NCBI GenBank assembly: GCA_021234155.1
Contig: JAJEKV010000559.1
Coordinates: 1-64,000 of the forward strand
Reading direction: 5' to 3'
Origin: Isoetes taiwanensis
Taxonomy: Eukaryota; Streptophyta; Lycopodiopsida; Isoetales; Isoetaceae
DNA length: 64,000 nucleotides
The notes below the pieces were generated by a model. It did no database searches. It had not been told where the DNA came from and saw only the letters and a program-made list of their open reading frames with translations. Numbering within the stretch: position 1 is the stretch's first letter; the number at the start of each line of letters is the position of its first letter. A program made the position numbers and the translations under genes. This document shows positions 1 through 11,423 of this stretch, in pieces.

Positions 1-297
1 GAACCTAAATGCATACGCAAATAGCTTGGCGCTGACCCTCATCCATTGGAGTGGCGCTGATCCCCGACCATGGCCTGATATATAAGGAGTAAGTAACTTC
101 TCCTCTTCTTGTCAAACCAATTCCTGCCTAGCCTTTAAGCCTTCGAGGCATCCGCCTCTGTTCCCCGGGCTATTTCTAAGCCATTGCATTCTTGATTCCT
201 CACCATATATCGATTTCTTTCCGGATTGGGCGTGATTTCTTTCCATATATTCTTTGCATATTTTCCACGTGTTTTCCTTTGTTTTCGCTTAGGTTCA
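1..297 (+). repeat. 5' LTR, 3' portion
   Basis: The first 90 bases match the sequence from 5260 onward, which belongs to the downstream LTR, and the segment from about 75 to 297 matches another LTR fragment at 9838-10059. Shared words include a TATATAAG-type box near 80, then CTTGTCAAACCA, then ATTCTTGATTCCT. The segment ends near AGGTTCATGA around 297. Bases 298-740 are untranslated leader and contain no clear tRNA primer-binding match that I can confirm. Confidence 0.75.
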
Positions 298-739
298 TGA
301 CGCTTTGAACCGAATCCCTTATCGGTTTTGGCTCACCGGGATCCTAAACATTTCTTTTTGCTCATATTTGGTGATTTTATATCTATGGAGGAGGTTTCGC
401 TTTTATTACAACAGTCCGCCAAATAGCTGCGCTTAGCTTAAGGAATGTATTGCTTCACATGAATCTGGCTTCTAGCTCGGGGATTGAGGCTATCGTAGCC
501 TAAGATCACCGCCGTGAGAAGTTTGATCAAGACTCGGGTCCAAGTTCCGTTTTTTGAATCGAACAAGCTTAGATTCAAATTTCCATCCTCATAGATATCC
601 CATGGGCTCCAAGAATGTTGGGCTGATTGGTTCTCTCATAGGCCAGCTCTAAATTGGTTTGCTCCTTTATTGGAGAAAGGAGCCCCAGAGTTGTAAGATT
701 TTGTTGCCATTGCAGAGCTCGAGGCATGCTTTGAGACAC

Positions 740-1240
740 CGATCGACACGACAAAGCCTACAAAACTCGCATCTAAGGCAAGGCTTTCGCCCAAATTTTT
801 AGTATATACATCAGAATTTTGTCAAATTGCGAGATAATGGTGGGATGATGTTGCACTTCGAGATTATTTCAAGGGGTTACGAGAGGATGTGGAAAGATAT
901 GTTGTTGTCTATGGAGGACCCTCGACTTTGGAAGAAGCATTAGATTTGCGCTCGATGTGATAATCGGCTCTTCAACGTAGGGAAAGAGAGAGACATAGTC
1001 GTCTTCCCAATCACACAAGCACGAGTAGCCATGTCCTCCCCCAAGATTACCGGGTGAATCCAAAGAAGTCGACCCAGCCTATGCAGCATTGATCTGGACA
1101 GCTCGAGGATCTTTATCCGCCACCGCTGGCAAATACGAGAGGCTAACCTTTGCCTCTACCATGGAGGAGCCTGGCCATATTGCTCGTGGATGCCCCCGTG
1201 AAGGCCCAAACCAAATAAAACTTCGGGGCTTGCTCAGGTC
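740..1240 (+). pseudogene. Gag remnant of the chromovirus
   Basis: Translating several frames gives pieces typical of Retrotrans_gag: a leucine/glutamine-rich stretch near 760-800, then Y-I-H-Q-N-F-V-K-L just after 800, and a leucine/aspartate-rich segment at 900-960. Near 1160-1200 the frame reads GHIARGCP, the second half of a CCHC zinc knuckle. The protein would package the element RNA. It is broken by frameshifts and stops and has no usable start. From 1240 to 2515 the DNA should hold protease and early RT but is too degraded and C/T-rich for me to place motifs; several ORFs there on both strands look like chance. Confidence 0.6.
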
Positions 1241-2514
1241 AGGAGTCTCCCTCGCCTACCGGCCGCCTTTTCTCGACTCTTCCACATTTTTGACATGTTT
1301 ATTCCATTAAATAAGGTCAAGAAGGCATTCTTCATCCCTATATCATTGAAATCGGTTGAGGATTACAAGTGTTGGCGAACTTGATTGTGGTGCAAATGCT
1401 TTTTTATGGATAGTGTTCGCCAATAAGCATGCCATCTCTAGAAGCAAGGTTGAGCATCTGGTTCTGGTCAAGTGATTGATGGACGGAGATCTCTCGGGTG
1501 CAGTCATGAATGTAATGCGGCCTCTTTAGGGTTTGTTCAAGAGAGTCTCTTGTAGTATTTGCCCGAGCTACATAACCCGCAGATTGATTGGCATACTAGA
1601 TCATTTTGATTTGTCGTGGGTTCTAGCTCTAGTTCCAAGCCATCTCATAGACGTCTCTACACCAACATCGACTTCGATCAGGCAAGATCGTGGGCCCCCG
1701 ATTCCATCCCTTGTTGTTCCCTCAAGCTGCTCCATGTCTCGATTCGACTTTGCCTTCCAGCCTCCAGCTTCATGCCCTGCATTCCGACCATATCCTTGAT
1801 GATGTCCCCGGGCCCAAATTTCCAGCTCTAGTTTTCGCTTCCCGCCCAGCCTCCGACAAGCCTCCCCGCCCAGCTTGCTCCAATCCCGCTCCTCGCCTCC
1901 AGCTTTGATCCGGGCTTCATGCTCCAGCCCATGTTCCAATTGTCCCTCGCCACGCTCATATTCCTCAGGCCGCTTTTGTAGAGGCTTCTACATGCCCTCG
2001 CCAGATCTCAAGATTTTCTTCGTGAATTTGATAAATCTAGAAGGCAAGATCCAAGTTCAAGAGTTTGCTATTCGTGTTCACCCATCGGCTAGCTCGGCAT
2101 CAACGAAGTCCGCCCAATACTCCCGAGATAAATATGGCGACTTCTCGATGTTTTTGACAAAGTCAAGGCAAGAACTCCCGAGCATCATCCATATGATTGT
2201 CCTATTGATTTGCAAATGGGACAACGCCGCCATATGGTCCTGGATATGGTCTATCTCCCTTTCGAGTTGAAGGTTTTATGGGATTATATTGACGAATCTA
2301 GCTAACCGGCTTCATTCGACATTCTCGGGCCCCCGTTGAGTTTCTATCTTCTTTGTCAAAAGAAGGATGACATTGCCAAGGCCTGGTCATTGATTATCGC
2401 GCCTCAATAAGATCACGATCTCGACCCAGTATCCACTTCCTCCCGATCCCAGAGTTGTTGGAACGACTCCAAGGTGCGATTATTTCCACTTAAGATTGAT
2501 CTGCAATCTTATTT

Positions 2515-3400
2515 GATCCGGAGGGTGATGAGTGGAAAACAGCCAGACTCTGTATGGCCATTTTGAGTACACAGCTATGTCGCTTTGACTTACCAATGCT
2601 CCTTAAAGATTCTAGCATATGGCCAATGATGTTTTTCGAGAGTTATTAGACACTTTTGTTATCATCTATTTGGATGATATTCTTATTTATTCTAAGACTC
2701 TCAAGAACATGAGAGGCATGTTCGACATGTCCTTCTTCTTAAGCTTGAGCATGGGTTATATGTCAAACTTGGAGAAGTATCGGGCCGAAGCAAGATAATG
2801 TGGAGTTCCTTTGGCTATCGTGATCACCCACATGGAGTCTCTATGGACCCCTAAAAGGTCAAGATCGTTTAGAGTGGCAAACACCTTCATCCATTCGAGA
2901 TGTTCAAAGGTTTTCTTGGGTTTGCCAATTTCTATCGGGCGCTTCATCGGGATTGTTTAGAGATTGCCCTTCCTTTGACATGCCTCACGCTAAGGACGTG
3001 CCATTTGAATGGATCGTGGACGCAGACCCGCGCTACCCTGAAGCATGCTTTCACCATGGCGCCGCTTCTTGCTCATGCGCATCCTTTTGCGCCCATATAT
3101 TGTCGGCAATGCTTTCGATTTTTCCATTGGTGGGATCCTCGCCACGGGAGGGAGATGACCATGAATTGCATCCAATCGCTTATCACTCGGGCTGAAATCA
3201 AATATCCATTTATGACAAGGAGTTGTTGGCTTATAGTGGATTCTTTCGAGGAGGGAGACATTTCCCGGAAGCATCTCCTTATAAGGTCACAAGCCTACAC
3301 TAGATCATCAAATCTAGAGTATTTTCACCGCCGAAAGTGCTCAACCATCGCCAGTCTTGGCATACTCAAGTATTATCTCGGATTGATTTCGTGATCAAGT
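2515..3400 (+). pseudogene. Reverse transcriptase / RNase H remnant (Ty3/gypsy)
   Basis: The catalytic box is visible as IIYLDDILIYSKT, with YLDD encoded at 2667-2678; the two aspartates bind metal in RT. Upstream, near 2522-2600, frames spell DEWKTA and GHFEYT-like words, the usual segment before the palm motif. Downstream come FLGFANFYRA (around 2910-2945), the standard connection to the RNase H-like domain, and FEWIVDADPR (around 3003-3032). The reading frame changes several times, so this is a pseudogene. It would have copied element RNA into DNA. Confidence 0.85.
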
Positions 3401-3739
3401 ACCGGCCCCGATCCCCCCAAGGGAAGCCTCGATGTCTTGTCTCGATGTCTCCTATCTTGAGCCCAAGCTAGGTGATCCCGTGATTTTGACCAGAATCACA
3501 GTTATTCTAGGGCCCGACCGGTTTCAGTTTATAGCCCTCACTTTCTTCGAGAGGCCCTCATGATACGGCCTTGTTGGAGTCTGCTCGAGCATCTCGCCTT
3601 CCGATCCATTGGCTCAAGATGTATTCTCACACCTTGGCTCGCATCATCATCTTCGCCAGATGCGATTTGACTATGATCGTTTTGAAGTTCGAGATGGACT
3701 CTTGTTCCATGATGGGCTCAGATGTGCCAAATGGTGCTT

Positions 3740-4990
3740 CTAGGCTTTGAATTCTCCAGTTTGCCATGATTCACCTATGGTCGGACACTTTGAGTAGCCA
3801 AGACTCTTGAACTTATTAGTCAAGAGTATTGGTGGCCCTGGGCTTCACGCTCTGTCAAAGTTTTTATTCGATCCCCCGGTGACATCGCCGTCGAGCCAAG
3901 GTTCCAAGGCATCTTCCTCATGGCCTTCTTCAGCCCACCCGCCGTACCCGGATGGACCTTGGAAGAGCATTTTATAGACTTTATCCCTGAAGTTGCCGGG
4001 CCTTCTGTGGTCATGATGCCATCATGGTTGTCGTTGATCATTTCTCTAAGATGGCTCACTTTATTTCCTCGCGAACGCCACCATCACTAGTGAGGGAACA
4101 ACGGATCTTCTTCTTCGCGGAAGTAGTCGACTTCACGCTTGTCCGAGATACTATCATCACGATCGTGGACCATAGTTCGTCCCGTTTTTGGAAGCAGGCT
4201 TTTGAATTATTGATATCGAAGTGCTCACCGACATCCGGTCATCATCCGTAAAAGTAATGGACATGGAACACACTAATCAAACTCGAGGTGCTTTATCGCT
4301 TATCAACAAGATGATTGGGTCGATTATCTTCCACTAGCCGAAGTTTGCCTATAATAACTCAAAGATATGCTTCCACCGCCGCATTCCATTCTTTCTAAAC
4401 TCGGTCAAGATCCTCGTTGGTCCCTTAGCGCCACCGGTGGGACCGGGTCAATCCTAGTGCCAGTCCTGACTTGAGAAATTCCGTGCTCTTCAATCGGATC
4501 TTCAAAGATCATCTTCACCAAGCATAGGAACACTATTGGCATTATGCTGATTTGTATCGACAGAAGCTCCTAAGTTTCACGTTGGTGACCTTGTCCGCTT
4601 CTTCAGAGGGACCTCCCTACCTCACGCCCCCGCAATAAGCTTGACTATCGCCGCCTTGGTCCCACCGGACACGCCCCGTGATCAGCCCCTCCACTGTTCG
4701 GGCTTCATCTAGTATTTCATGTTTCTCTATTGGAGTCCTACACAAATAATACTTTTCCAGATATCCTCGCCACCACTAGTAGAAATTGATGATCATGAGG
4801 AGTTTGAGGTTGAGAGATTCGACTCCAAGTTTCTTTCACAACGATTGTATTACTTTTGTCGATTGGAAAGAACACTCGCCAAGTGATAGAACCGGGAGCC
4901 CCTGCCGAGAATCCGAGTAATGCTCCCCGATAAAATTACTTGGAGTTTCACCGATGTTACCCGGATAAGCCAAGTTTGAGTACTCGCCCC
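3740..4990 (+). pseudogene. Integrase and chromodomain remnant
   Basis: Near 3780-3845 the frames give VGHF, LELI and EYWWP-like words of the integrase zinc-binding region. At about 4024-4060 the catalytic core segment VVVDHFSKMAHFI is clear. Near 4770-4890 the translation reads VEIDDHEEFEVERF and then VDWKEHSPSDRTG, which is the shape of a chromodomain (EVE..L.....YLVKWKG). This C-terminal chromodomain places the element among chromoviruses, whose integrases are thought to direct insertion toward particular chromatin. Stops and frameshifts separate all parts. Confidence 0.8.
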
Positions 4991-5015
4991 GCCCCATGGA
5001 AGAACTCGCCGCCTC

Positions 5016-5350
5016 GTAGGAGGGATGGTGTGACGACCATACGGATATTTGTATCATACTTAATATTATACTCGCATGTACAAAAAGATGGTCGTCACAC
5101 GGATGCAAAGAGAAGTTGCACAAGACAGTTGTTTGAACCGCAACCTTCCGGCCATGAGTCACACACCCTTGCCAAGTGCGCTACCAATATTTATTAAAGA
5201 CATTTCTTCACGTCTTTCTCATATGTGGGATTATCTCCAGGAGGTTATAGAATATTCTAGAACCTAAATGCATGCCGATTACACTTGGCGATCTCATCCA
5301 TTGGAGCGGCGCAATCCTGACCGTTGGCCTAGATACACAAGGAACCCAAA
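5016..5350 (+). repeat. Polypurine tract and truncated 3' LTR
   Basis: A purine-rich GGAGGGATGG ends just before TGTGACGACC at about 5030, a typical TG start for a plant gypsy LTR. The LTR then runs to about 5350, where similarity to the 5' LTR stops, so the 3' end is lost. Inside it, GTGTGACGACCAT at the start and ATGGTCGTCACAC near 5085-5097 are inverted copies, giving a possible hairpin with a loop of about 45 bases. Confidence 0.65.
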
Positions 5351-7379
5351 ACTAAACTACTAAGTTTAACCAATGCCAGATCATCTAAGAACCATAATAT
5401 ATATAGTGTTTTATGCATGATTTTGTTTGATAGAAGAAAACCACATATCTTAGTGGTTTGTTGGAATTGATAGTGGTTATAAATGTTGGTTTTAGGTGTG
5501 ATAGTAGTTTGTTAAAACTAGTTGTTGTTCATATGCAGGCTATCGATCTCCAAGATACATTTACCAAGTTGGATGGCAGTTCCACTATTATGAATGGTCC
5601 CAGTAATATTTCAGTGTTACTGCTGAATGAACAACCAATTCATACTAAATCTAATAGTGCACATCGGATCGACTCAACGGTACAAACTGAGAAATATTGG
5701 TAATGTGACACAGTGGGTAAAGTAGTATAGGCATCTATTGATAAGCGTCCAGACTTACGTTCTCTCATTGGTCATGGTTGATGAGAGAAGGCCATTTCGG
5801 CCAACTTTGCCACCTCGTATATTAAGGACATTGTTTTATTTGGTTGCTTACAAAAATGCTATTGCTATTTGATCCAGAACTCCATTTACTCAGCTATTTT
5901 TGTAATATTTGCAAGTTTGAAGTGTATAGGTGTAATTTTATCTTATCACAAGCCTTGAAGGTTTAAGGGTTTGGTTGATAAGTTAGGATTTTCTCTTAAT
6001 CAAGGAGACAATGGCATTCTCGTTTACCCTAGACAAATGAACCCTTGAATAGGTCCCCGCGGTGTTTCAATATTCTTGTATATTCATGTAATATACTAAA
6101 ATGTAATTCAATGACCTCTCAACAAGTTAACATAATGGCCTTCCATCTCCAGCTAACTATAGAACAACAATTGTCAACCATTATTAGCAACATTGTTTCG
6201 CATAAGTTTATTATTCTCAATGATTCATATGTATGTATTGCTTTCTGTACGTAATATTTCGGGGAACTTGCCCTCTGAACTATTGGTAACTCGATGCCAT
6301 TCCAGTACATTCGTACAACATAGCCGGAACCTTATAAAAAGAACTTAGAGAAGACCTTTTGGATCTTTTGATGCCACATCATTAGAAGCTCAGAATATCC
6401 CGATAAACACATGACAAGGATTCATATGAGTAGGACGGGGGCATGGAATGTTATTTCTGTAAATGTGATAGCACATTGAGGAAGGCCTACCTTTTTGCTT
6501 CATTAGTCTCAAATGCAATAAGAGCAACAAGGAGTTCCAGGTAAGCATTCATGCACTTTTGCTTTTGCAAAAATTCAAATTCTTGCACTTGAAGACCATT
6601 AAGGTACAAATTTAATGCTCTATTAAGTTGACCTTATTGGATAATGTCTCTATGTGTTAATGTTTTTTTTGTGCATTGATGAAGGCATAATCGTGGAGAA
6701 TATGCTAAATCAAGGGCATGGGATTTTACACCTCACACTCCTCAGATAGCTTAACGCCCCCATACCATATACATATATAAAAATATGTTTACTTAATGGG
6801 AAATACAAAGGCCATGAACCATTGCCACAAAAAAATTGTTTTGCAATCGCACTGTGAAACCGCGTAAGCCGCACAACTGTTACAAAGACAATCTACCTGA
6901 AGGTGCACAATCTACCAGACCTAAACCAAGGTAGGATATCTCGTAACAAGCACCAGGGATGAAAAGTGTTCTTCCAAATCCAAACCATTGCTCATTCTCT
7001 GCTTCCTCATAAAACCTCTCGGCTACCTAAAACCATTCCTCATTCTCTGCTTGCTAAAACAAAAATGTTCATGGCAAAAGCGGCAAGCAACAAGGGCTTC
7101 TACATGACCCAAATTCAGAGAAGAGTTTCTAGCAATAATTTGTGCATCCAACTGATGCATTTGCAATCGGGAAGAAAACGAAAGAACTGAAATGGATGAA
7201 GGTGGAGTTGTCCTCCAAAATCAGAAGCAAGAAGCCGCCGAAGATGCCATCGCAGGCCGATTTGGGCAGAGGCACCATTTGTACGCCCCCCCGCCTGGCC
7301 CCGGCGTTTCCATCGGGCCGTTTTAGCAGCCCCCCGCGGAAGCCAAGAGTTGTTATTTCCACCATGCAGAGCAAAACAC

Positions 7380-7413
7380 AAAAAAAAAAAAATAATAATA
7401 ATAATAATAATAA
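7380..7413 (+). repeat. A-tract plus (AAT)n microsatellite
   Basis: A run of A is followed by about seven AAT units. The open frames that run through it on both strands owe their asparagine or isoleucine stretches to this repeat and should not be read as genes. Confidence 0.9.
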
Positions 7414-8035
7414 CGCCGACCACCATAGAAAAAAAAATTAACTCCCCTCTTTTTCGCCCACCTACGCCCAAATCTTAGGAAAGAGATATTTTATGGTGTA
7501 ATCGATCTCTAGTTTGAAAGGGAATGTGAGAGATGAATAGGCTTTAGGTTCAAGACCTAGTAGAACCATGTGAACCATTTACACTTGTGTAGTCATTAAG
7601 TTTTCGCTATGGGCATTTGAATAAACTGCTTGAATTAGCACATGATATTAAATAGTCCACCATGTCATTTTGGAATGTTTTGGTTTTGACACCCATTTTG
7701 CAAAAATTGCATCTCCATTGATTAACTTATATGTCTTTGTTTTATTGGACTAGAACAATTCGTTGTATATTGCAAATGCATGGACATTAAAATTATCACT
7801 AGATGCACAACAATTTGGATCAAGACTCTACAAACTCCTTTGCCGCGATATTTTTAAGGTATAATGAGAGAGAAATACATATAGATTACCAAATACATGC
7901 GTAAAATTTAAAACAAAATTAATGTATAGACCGAAGATCAAACGACGGCCGGCAAAGGGACAGATCTTCGCCTTTAATATTTTATTGGTCCGCACTGTGG
8001 GGAAGCGAACTTTAAAGTTAAGAAATTTTGTGAAT

Positions 8036-8135
8036 CGATGGCGATGCCGATGGCGGCGCCGGGCTATGCTAAGCTATGCCGATGGCGGCGCCGGGTTATG
8101 TTAAGCTATGCCGATGCCGATGGCGGCGGCGGGTC
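8036..8135 (+). repeat. GC-rich tandem repeat
   Basis: Units containing GATGGCGGCGCCGGG followed by TATG(C/T)TAAGCTATGCC occur in about two and a half copies, with a period of roughly 32-38 bases. It is a sharp GC island in AT-rich surroundings and makes the short ORF at 7922-8104 look coding-like by chance. Confidence 0.8.
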
Positions 8136-9828
8136 GCGATCGGCGATAGTTTGTCGCCTCCCGTAGAGAGCTAGCTAAGTTCTTGGCTCTTCTTTATTTA
8201 GTTGGGTTCTTGGTAGATTATGCTTGATTATGCTATTTAATGTATCTGTAGTTCTGTGGAAATGGCATAAGCATGCAAAATGAAATATCATGTTGATCTT
8301 TCTTTCTTGCACCTTAGGAAAAATAGTGAGCAATTTTTATTCAGTTGCATGGCAGGCAAGGGAATGTAAAGGTAGAGTCGTTAGGTTCGTTGATTATGTG
8401 GCTACTGTTGTAGCTGGAAAAGCCAAATGCATTCTTAGTGAGCATCGTGAGTGCTGATTGGGTTACTTCTATTCTTTGAAATATATGGGGTTTCACATGA
8501 TGTATCACACATTTCAATAGGTTGAATCCAAGCAAAGACAGTGGTCAATAATCAATGCGTTACATTGATATTTCATTTTCACAAAGAATTTTCAATGAAC
8601 CCGCCGCTTGACTAGTCAACCGTGACCGGTTGGTTGCGAGTCCATCGCTTGTAATAGTCAATCAAGACCGGTTGCAGAGTATTAAAAAACCTGAAGAACA
8701 ATGCAATGGCCGATTATTCATTATATTAGATAGAATTGTTATTCTCACTTTGGCGCTCTCATCTTATTCATATTTAACAGCAAGAAGTAACTTCATCTGA
8801 CTAATTTTTTGATTGCCTGTGGTTAATCGATATTTCAAGAGCCCAGCATAGCATGCCTTATGGATGCATTTGGGTTCGATTCCCAAAAGGCAAAGCTAAG
8901 AAACAAGCAAGACAAGGTCTGTTGATTGTGAGAGGGCAATAGAAACAGAAAAATCGGGAGAAAAGAAAAACAAAAGGGAAAAACATAAAAGGAAAAAATA
9001 ATTATTCTGATCTAATTCATGACATGGGTCTTTAAATTATTGAGAACATTATTTATCCACAAAAAAACGTTAATGACATTAATTATACATGACAATCATT
9101 AATGTTGCAGTTACTTATCACCTTTGTGTGAATCACACAAAATAGGTATTTAATTTTGCGCGAAAAACTAAATGCCAATTATGCGGAAAGACACTCATTT
9201 GAGTGAATCACACGGAACAAGGATAAACTAAATGCCAATTACATGGACCAAAAAAAACCCTTCTAAATGCCAATTACATGGACAAAAAACACTAGTAATG
9301 TGATGGAGAAACCCATCATATTTTATGACTTGAAATGGCAATGGTTTAGAGGTCCGGTATGCCTCATTTTGTTTCCTAAACCAATGGCAATTATGACAAC
9401 AAACATTCACTATTTTATGCAAAAACCAAGATAATTAGTCCATGTTTTGTGCTAAAAAAAACTAGGTCATTTCATTGTTGGAAGTACCGTTGGTTCATAT
9501 GAAATAAGGTAAGTAAATTCATTAAAAAACCACTTTAAGTTATGCAAACAAGTAAACTTGAAATCGTTAATGGTTTATGGTCTGCATTACTAATCAATAT
9601 ACATACTTAAAACATGGTAATAAAATATTGTTACAAACCAAACAAACAAACTATCGTATAGACCCATGATGCTTAACCGTGGTAACAAATAGAATGATAA
9701 ATCATACATAAGAACCACACCATGTAACTAGTAGTGGTTATTCAACACATTAACCCACTTAGTAACATCTCTTTTTTTATAGTGGTTCCATGTAAAAACT
9801 ATTGTGAAAAACTGATAATGATTGTTTT

Positions 9829-10059
9829 TTGGGCGCCTTGTGATATATAAAGAGGCACCTCCTTCTTGTCAAACCATTCCGGTTCAATGCTAGTCTTGAG
9901 GCTTCTAGGCATCTGTCTCGCGTTCCTGCTTGCCTTCGAGCCATTGTATTCTTGATTCCTGTTCATATATCAGATTCCTTGCCGATCTTGGCATATTTCT
10001 TCTAGATTTCTTGCGATTTTCCACTTGTTTTCCTTATTTTTTTGCGTAGGTTCATGATG
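9829..10059 (+). repeat. LTR fragment of the same chromovirus family
   Basis: The segment aligns with 75-300 of the window: a TATATAAAG box, CTTGTCAAACCA, GCCATTGTATTCTTGATTCCT-like text split by substitutions, a C/T-rich stretch and the end AGGTTCATGA. Only the 3' part of an LTR is present. Its right end abuts LINE sequence at 10060, so the LINE appears to have joined just after the LTR end. Confidence 0.7.
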
Positions 10060-11026
10060 TAAGTAGACATTGTGTTCCGGCCAAGGGCCCCTTGGCAAGT
10101 AACCCGCTTTCGCAAAGAGTATCCGGTATGGGACCGCGGACTTCACCCCGTGGCCCGCGGCTAAGAAAAGCCGCGACCTACTCCAAGTCATTCCAAGTGG
10201 CTTAGGGAAATCACCGCCCCGTGACCGACCCCGCATAAAAGCATGTGTTATTGGTGGGTCCAATCATACAGTACCGCCTTTGTGACTATTGTTCTCCATT
10301 GCATAGAGTGCCTTCCAACCTCCTCGCGTAGCCGGATGGAATTGTCCCCGTTCATGGCCGACGGGAATTCCACCTCCAAATATTTGTAAGCGGGCACCAC
10401 TTCAACATTTTGGCCATGATAAGTGAGGATTGGAGGCCGTGGCTGGCCTGCAGACGATACCAGAACCACCTTGGTTTTGGCTAAGTTGACGCAAGATGTC
10501 GGTTTCTCCGCAAAATGTGTCTGTGGTATCGAGATGGCGCTTGCATGTCCGCTTTGAGTATGTGTTAGAGGTCCACATTGTCGCGATAGATCAACCGCCT
10601 CGATGATCTCGGGTGTAGAAGGTGAGCACCAGTGCCTCCATTATTAGCAAGCTATCTCTCCAGCTGACCAATATACAAGCCAAATAGTGGGAGAGAGAGG
10701 GCATCCCCGAAACCCCGACATCGCTTCCTCGAATGGTTATTTGGTTCATTGCTTTAAACCGACCGGCGTCGGGTGCATGTCTCATATAACCTCGTACATT
10801 GTGTTCTACGTCAAGTGGACGCCTAGCCGCGCAATCTTGCCCACAGCCTTTTCCCGAGGCACGCTGTCAAAAGCCTTGGTGAAGTCTAGGAAGCAAGAAT
10901 AGGTCTGTGTCTTGCCGACGGCCTCGGGCCGTCCTCAACCGTAGTCTAGCTGCGGAAGATATGATCTATGGTTGAGTGCCTCGCCTGAATCCCGCCTTTG
11001 TGGAGTGCCCTCGACCACTCTTACCT
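10060..11026 (-). pseudogene. LINE reverse transcriptase, C-terminal half
   Basis: On the minus strand the frame opens with EWSRALHKGGIQARHSTIDH and continues to CFLDFTKAFDSVPRE, the RT block holding the first catalytic aspartate. GFRGCPLSPTIW-like text follows, then a frame with KTKVVLVSS and YKYLEVEFPSAMN, the usual region after the YADD box (position about 10370-10470). Frames change several times. Text after 10260 is compatible with a LINE tail but I cannot place a domain in it. Confidence 0.8.
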
Positions 11027-11056
11027 CTACTACTAGGAATGGGCTATTTACGACGC
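11027..11056 (+). repeat. CACTA left terminal inverted repeat
   Basis: CTACTACTAGGAATGGGCTA followed by TTTACGACG. It pairs imperfectly with the right end: the first seven bases are identical and GTA(G/T)TTTGTAACG on the other side corresponds to GGGCTATTTACG here. The first base before the usual ACTAC core is T rather than the canonical C. Confidence 0.75.
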
Positions 11057-11340
11057 GGGTTTATGACGTGATTTGAAACGCCCACGCCGCAAAAATTCAC
11101 AGATTCTAATGACGACGCGCAAGAAAATTCAAACGACGTTGGGGTGCAACGCCCCACGCCATTGTTGAAATGTTTGGTCCGACGTCGCAAAGGTATCCTA
11201 TGTGGCACCTAATGTGACCGCGATAGTTAAGCGACGTGTCACGCTGCGGATGCAATGTGTGACGCCGCATGTGAAACGACACGCTGCATATTGTACGCGT
11301 CGCGGACGCCACGCTTATGACGCCCGATACGATTTAAAAA
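11045..11340. repeat. Left subterminal repeat array (GACG words)
   Basis: About ten GACG or ACGTC words occur in under 300 bases, many as GCGACGT or GACGCC. They fall on both strands, next to the left terminus. In En/Spm-type elements, comparable repeats are binding sites for the accessory protein and control transposition and silencing; that role is inferred here. Confidence 0.7.
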
Positions 11341-11423
11341 CGGAAAAAAATTTCGAGACACTTTTTCCCCTCATTTCGGAGGAGTTTTCATGCACCTAGG
11401 AGATCATTCTATTAGATCGCGGA

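Larger units (their letters stand above)
1..5350 (+). mobile_element. Decayed Ty3/gypsy chromovirus-type LTR retrotransposon
   Basis: The order of recognisable pieces is LTR part, gag, reverse transcriptase, integrase, chromodomain, polypurine tract and start of a second LTR. That is the order of plant Ty3/gypsy chromoviruses. Every coding domain is broken by stops and small indels, so no long open frame survives. The 5' LTR is cut by the window edge: the window begins at a point equivalent to about 230 bases into the 3' LTR (compare 5260). The 3' LTR is itself truncated near 5350. The domain identities are firm from motifs; exact ends are approximate. The element is inferred to be old and non-autonomous. 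Confidence 0.88.
5351..9828. other. Gene-poor interval with simple repeats
   Basis: I see no convincing gene. The longest open frames (for example 5458-5703 and 6966-7190) have no recognisable motif and lie in AT-rich DNA. The interval contains an AAT microsatellite, a GC-rich tandem repeat, an imperfect 44-base direct repeat around 8594-8675 (two copies ending in GACCGGTTG), and three copies of a CTAAATGCCAATTA word between 9168 and 9276. One T-arm-like word, GGGTTCGATTCCC at about 8871, has no matching tRNA body. Confidence 0.6.

Noticed and set aside
1601-1939. 112-residue minus-strand ORF opposite the chromovirus
   Set aside because: It is antisense to degraded pol DNA of C/T-rich composition, with no recognisable domain.
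7142-7441. Overlapping ORFs on both strands near the AAT repeat
   Set aside because: They owe their openness to the microsatellite and a GC-rich patch, and no motif is present.
8860-8890. tRNA gene from the GGGTTCGATTCCC word
   Set aside because: A T-arm can be drawn, but no acceptor, D-arm or anticodon arm fits at the right distance.
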